Below, piece by piece: positions 6,629 to 9,355 of a stretch of DNA of 9,355 bases. Made by a program: the position numbers and the translations under genes. Location of the stretch: NCBI GenBank assembly GCA_030616835.1, contig JAUWWP010000080.1, positions 1 through 9,355 of the forward strand, read 5' to 3'. The notes under the pieces are model-generated. The model did not search any database. It was not told the DNA's origin and was given only the letters and a program-made list of their open reading frames with translations. Source of the DNA: Deltaproteobacteria bacterium. GTDB lineage: Bacteria; Desulfobacterota; G020345765. Numbering within the stretch: position 1 is the first letter of the stretch; each line of letters opens with the position of its first letter.

Positions 6629-7078
6629 TCAATCTTTTTCAATCTTAATCTTATTGCGGCTGCCCCTTCGCTCAGCTATCTTGGGCATCCGGATACTAAG
6701 AATACCCTTCCTTAATTTTGCTTTTATCCGGGAGCTATCAATCGCACCGGGAATCTCAATTATTCTTTGGAATTTGCCAAAGCTTCTTTCAATGCAGAGG
6801 TAATTTACTCGCTTCCCCGTGAATTTCTCCCGCTTGACCCCCTTAATAAAAACAACCCCGCCGGAGAAAGATACCTCGATCTCCTCCGGACTGATCCCCG
6901 GCAGCTCAACCCTGATCAGGATCTCTTCCTTGCCTTCTAAGATGTCTACCGGGGGAATAAGTTCCCCTTTGGCCAGGGCATATGTTTCCTTCTGGCTAAA
7001 AAGTGAACGGAAGAGGGTGTCCACCTCTTCCCGAAAATAAGCCAGCCTGCTGATTTGAGTTTTAGGATTCTTTGCCAT
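6629..7078 (-). CDS. hsp20: Small heat shock protein, Hsp20/alpha-crystallin family
   Basis: This 149-residue protein is an ATP-independent holdase that binds unfolding proteins and keeps them ready for refolding or degradation. The alpha-crystallin domain spans about residues 41-134. It begins PPVDILEGKEEILIRVELPG, contains ERSFGKFQR at 98-106 and ends with the conserved KLRKGILSIRMPK (A-x-x-x-n-G-v-L type) at 121-133. A C-terminal IKI (144-146) matches the I-x-I motif that docks into neighbouring subunits during oligomer assembly. The N-terminal arm is short, about 40 residues. The ATG at 7078 has TAAGGAG eight bases upstream. The gene lies 24 bases ahead of lon and 52 bases behind the lipoprotein gene, with no obvious terminator in between. 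No CIRCE operator is visible upstream. Confidence 0.95.
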   Translation of the reverse strand: MAKNPKTQISRLAYFREEVDTLFRSLFSQKETYALAKGELIPPVDILEGKEEILIRVELPGISPEEIEVSFSGGVVFIKGVKREKFTGKRVNYLCIERSFGKFQRIIEIPGAIDSSRIKAKLRKGILSIRMPKIAERRGSRNKIKIEKD

Positions 7079-7086
7079 TACCTAAT

Positions 7087-7093
7087 CTCCTTA
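7087..7093 (-). promoter_or_regulatory. hsp20: Ribosome binding site of hsp20
   Basis: TAAGGAG on the minus strand lies eight bases before the ATG at 7078 and supports that start. Confidence 0.65.
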
Positions 7094-7130
7094 TTGCTTA
7101 GAATCCGCTACCCTCCGATCTCCCATTAAC

Positions 7131-9065
7131 TCACGGACTAACTTGGAGGATCTTACCATCTTCCACCTTCAAAATGAATAGATCTTTATTCAATTCCCCG
7201 CTGCTGGTGAAGGAGATATTCCCACTAACTCCCTGATATTTTGGCAGGCTTAAAAGCCGCTCGCGGAGAGCCGGCCGGGAGTTAACTCCCGGTTGCTCAA
7301 GGATAGTGAGGACTAATCGGGCAGCATCGTAGGCCTGAGCTGCCAAGATCTCCGGCTCCTCGGAGAAGATAACATCAAAGTGTCGGACAAAGTCCTGAAT
7401 CTCCGGGTTCAGGCTGTCCTTAAAGAAACTGTCAACAAAGATCGCTCCTTCTACATACTTCCCTGCCATTTCAATCAACTGGGGATAATTCCAGCCGTTG
7501 CTTCCCAGAAGTTGAACTTCTTTGATATCATAGTAGGCCAGTTGGGGAACGATGAGCCCTACCTTATCATAATAATCAGGAATGAAAATGGCCTGGAAAT
7601 CGATAATGGGCTCCGGTTCCCATTCCCCTTCTTCTGTTTCTTCCCACTTTCTTTTCTCACCCTGCCGAAGATCCAGATAATATAACCCTGCTAATCTCTT
7701 AATCTCCTCTCCGAAATCGGTCTGCTTGGGATCATAACCCTCAATTGCTACGATTTCTCCTCCTTCCTGGGAAACCTCATCCCAGAAATAATTCATTAAC
7801 TCCTCTCCATAAGGGTCTTTCGGATAGAGGATTGCGAATCTGCTGAGATCCAGATATTGGCTTACATAATTAACCAAGGTCTTGGCCTGAAGCGAGTTGG
7901 TCAAGCTTTCCCTGAAGATGTAATCACCAATGCTGGGTAGACCTTCCTTCTGGGAGAGAGTAATGAGGGGCACCCTCAACTCCTGTGCCCGGTAGGAGGC
8001 AGCCTCGGCAGTAATGCTTAGAAGAGGCCCCAGGATGCCGATAACATTATCCCTGAATACCAGATCCTCCACCGCCTTGACTGCCAACTGAGGGATACCT
8101 CGGGAGTCCTTTATAACAATCCTGACATTCGGGTCCTTATCGTTCTCCTCAAAGGCCCCGATCGCCAGCTCTATTCCCCAGAGGGCCTTCTGCCCATAAA
8201 TCCCATACCTACCCGAAAGAGGCAGGATACATCCTAAGGCATCTTTTTTTACTAAAGAACGATTATAGATTCCCTCCAGGAGCTCCTGAGCCTTCTTGGC
8301 AAGTTCATGCGTTTGATATTTGCGGATGAACTTCTTTAGCTCAGTCTCGGCCCGGGCAAGGTTCCCCTGGGCGAAGTATATCTCGGCTAACCTTATCCAG
8401 GAGTATTCCGAGGGGAATCTTCCGGAAAAGGATCGGGTTACCTCTTCCAGCTCCTCCTTAGTAAGCTTGGTGGAGATAATTTCTTTGATTTGTTCTTTGG
8501 TAAGTTCCTTAAACTGCTTGTTCTTGAATCCTCTCCCGGCCCGCCAGTACCAGTTCAAGGACTCCAGGTTTCTTCCTAACCGATAATAGCTTTCCCCGAT
8601 TAAATAGCAGATCTGGGCCCTTTTTTGTGAGTCGGAAAACTTATCCAGCAAGCTCCTTAAGATCTGGTTGGCAGCTTCAAAATTCTCCAGCTTAAGCCAG
8701 CAGATCCCCCGATTAAACTCTGCCTCTCTGGCCCATTCACTATGAGGATACTCTCGGGTAAGCCTCTCGAACTGCAGTAAAGCCTCGGTATAATCCTCTC
8801 TCTCAAGATGAATTTTCCCCATCTGAAACAGGGCATCATCGCTGAGGGTGCTCTCAGGGAAATTAACTACAAATTTCTTATACTTTTCCAGAGCAAGATC
8901 GAGATAGCCGGCGGCGTAAGCATTTTCTGCCTCAGCAAATTCTTTCCTAATTGCCACCTCTAACGGGATTCTCTTCCCCTCCCGAATTACCATCTGAGGG
9001 GCACATCCGGTTATGATAGCAACCAAAGCTAAGGAAAGTACCTTTCTTTGCCAGAGAGGTTTCAT
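7131..9065 (-). CDS. LpoA-like lipoprotein: TPR-like repeats plus type I periplasmic-binding domain
   Basis: This 644-residue protein is predicted to be an exported lipoprotein. A basic start and hydrophobic segment lead to the lipobox ITGC, with Cys21 as the lipidated residue; the next residue is Ala and not Asp, consistent with outer-membrane sorting in E. coli terms. Residues about 40-265 are tandem TPR-like helices of the BamD/YbgF style (for example YAAGYLDLALEKYKKFVVNF). Residues about 275-640 form a Leu/Ile/Val-binding-protein fold (LGCILPLSGRYGIYGQKALW, then GILGPLLS, LLGSNGW and AAQAYDAARL). This order, TPR then periplasmic-binding fold, is that of LpoA, an outer-membrane activator of penicillin-binding protein 1A. 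A charged, Trp- and Glu-rich insert occupies about 468-486. The ATG overlaps the stop of the PLD gene (ATGA) and has only a weak ribosome site, so translation is probably coupled. A role in ligand sensing is the alternative to PBP activation. Confidence 0.85.
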   Translation of the reverse strand: MKPLWQRKVLSLALVAIITGCAPQMVIREGKRIPLEVAIRKEFAEAENAYAAGYLDLALEKYKKFVVNFPESTLSDDALFQMGKIHLEREDYTEALLQFERLTREYPHSEWAREAEFNRGICWLKLENFEAANQILRSLLDKFSDSQKRAQICYLIGESYYRLGRNLESLNWYWRAGRGFKNKQFKELTKEQIKEIISTKLTKEELEEVTRSFSGRFPSEYSWIRLAEIYFAQGNLARAETELKKFIRKYQTHELAKKAQELLEGIYNRSLVKKDALGCILPLSGRYGIYGQKALWGIELAIGAFEENDKDPNVRIVIKDSRGIPQLAVKAVEDLVFRDNVIGILGPLLSITAEAASYRAQELRVPLITLSQKEGLPSIGDYIFRESLTNSLQAKTLVNYVSQYLDLSRFAILYPKDPYGEELMNYFWDEVSQEGGEIVAIEGYDPKQTDFGEEIKRLAGLYYLDLRQGEKRKWEETEEGEWEPEPIIDFQAIFIPDYYDKVGLIVPQLAYYDIKEVQLLGSNGWNYPQLIEMAGKYVEGAIFVDSFFKDSLNPEIQDFVRHFDVIFSEEPEILAAQAYDAARLVLTILEQPGVNSRPALRERLLSLPKYQGVSGNISFTSSGELNKDLFILKVEDGKILQVSP

Positions 9066-9355
9066 TGTCGCTTAATTTTATCTAAATAGCTTAAAACTTT
9101 CTTGCTCAAATCCGGGGAATCAATGAGGATTGAAACCTCATTGTTATATTTAAGGGCACTATGGGTAAGATTGTGGCTTCCGATAAAGGTAAGTCTCTGG
9201 TCAATGACAACGAGCTTGGTATGGGTGGTTTTCCTGGGGGAATCAAAGTGAACCTCAATCCCTGCCGCCTTCAATCTTTCCGCGGTGGAGGAGTTTTCTC
9301 GGTTCACCGAGGAGAACGAATCGCTATCCTTCTCCAGAATTAACCTGATCTTCAC
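9062..9355 (-). CDS. Phospholipase D-like (HKD) family protein, C-terminal fragment
   Basis: Only the last 97 residues are in the window; the GTG at the very edge is probably an internal valine, so the gene continues to the right. An HKD motif is complete: His45, Lys47 and Asp52 in HTKLVVID, followed by GSHNLT (59-64). This is the signature of the PLD superfamily, in which the His attacks a phosphodiester bond. Members include the nuclease Nuc, cardiolipin synthases and other membrane or DNA phosphodiesterases. The preceding AERLKAAGIEVHFD is typical of the strand-helix leading to the motif. The short tail after the motif would suit a one-motif Nuc-like enzyme or the second half of a two-motif enzyme, and the sequence cannot decide between them. 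Its TGA overlaps the lipoprotein ATG by four bases, so the two are probably co-translated. Confidence 0.85.
   Translation of the reverse strand: MKIRLILEKDSDSFSSVNRENSSTAERLKAAGIEVHFDSPRKTTHTKLVVIDQRLTFIGSHNLTHSALKYNNEVSILIDSPDLSKKVLSYLDKIKRQ

Noticed and set aside
7079..7130. CIRCE operator or heat-shock promoter upstream of hsp20
   Set aside because: No TTAGCACTC inverted repeat and no convincing sigma-32-like elements are visible in the 52-base gap.

Overview
The window is about 9.4 kb of compact bacterial housekeeping sequence. One partial gene reads rightwards at the left edge (clpB), and seven genes read leftwards from the right edge to position 672. In transcription order on the minus strand these are: a phospholipase-D-like protein (cut by the right edge), an LpoA-like lipoprotein, a small heat shock protein, Lon protease, thiamine-monophosphate kinase (thiL), and two CNNM/CBS-domain membrane proteins in tandem. 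The organism is probably an uncultured Gram-negative bacterium. The lipoprotein has a signal peptide with a lipobox, TPR-like repeats and a type I periplasmic-binding fold, an architecture known from outer-membrane activators of penicillin-binding proteins. Lon and ClpB look like those of Desulfobacterota- or Nitrospirota-like lineages, but I cannot place the phylum from the sequence alone. GC content is moderate, and the non-coding gaps carry short hairpin and AT-rich repeats of the kind scattered through many genomes assembled from environmental samples.

Layout: 1-350 is the end of clpB (+). 351-671 is a convergent gene-free gap packed with short repeats: a 10-bp tandem repeat, a G run, an 8-bp direct repeat and two hairpins. 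One hairpin, read on the minus strand, is a reasonable terminator for the leftward operon. 672-2908 holds the two CNNM/CBS genes, which overlap by one base (TAATG). 2943-3968 is thiL. 3969-4222 holds an AT-rich fold-back repeat that touches the longest possible 5' end of the thiL frame, so I prefer the shorter GTG start at 3968. 4223-6604 is lon, and 6629-7078 is the hsp20 gene just ahead of it. 7131-9065 is the lipoprotein, whose ATG overlaps the stop of the PLD-like gene (9062-9355) as ATGA.

Functionally, ClpB (disaggregase), Hsp20 (holdase) and Lon (protease) form a protein-quality-control neighbourhood. Hsp20 and Lon are 24 bases apart and are probably co-transcribed. ThiL makes thiamine diphosphate. 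The CNNM pair probably handles divalent cations or membrane ion homeostasis. The lipoprotein probably serves cell-envelope synthesis or solute sensing. I found no CRISPR array, tRNA, rRNA, complete transposon, defence system or riboswitch. The most notable points are the asymmetric CNNM pair, the coupled PLD/LpoA-like pair, the hsp20-lon unit and the repeat-rich gaps. None is strong evidence of a new system.
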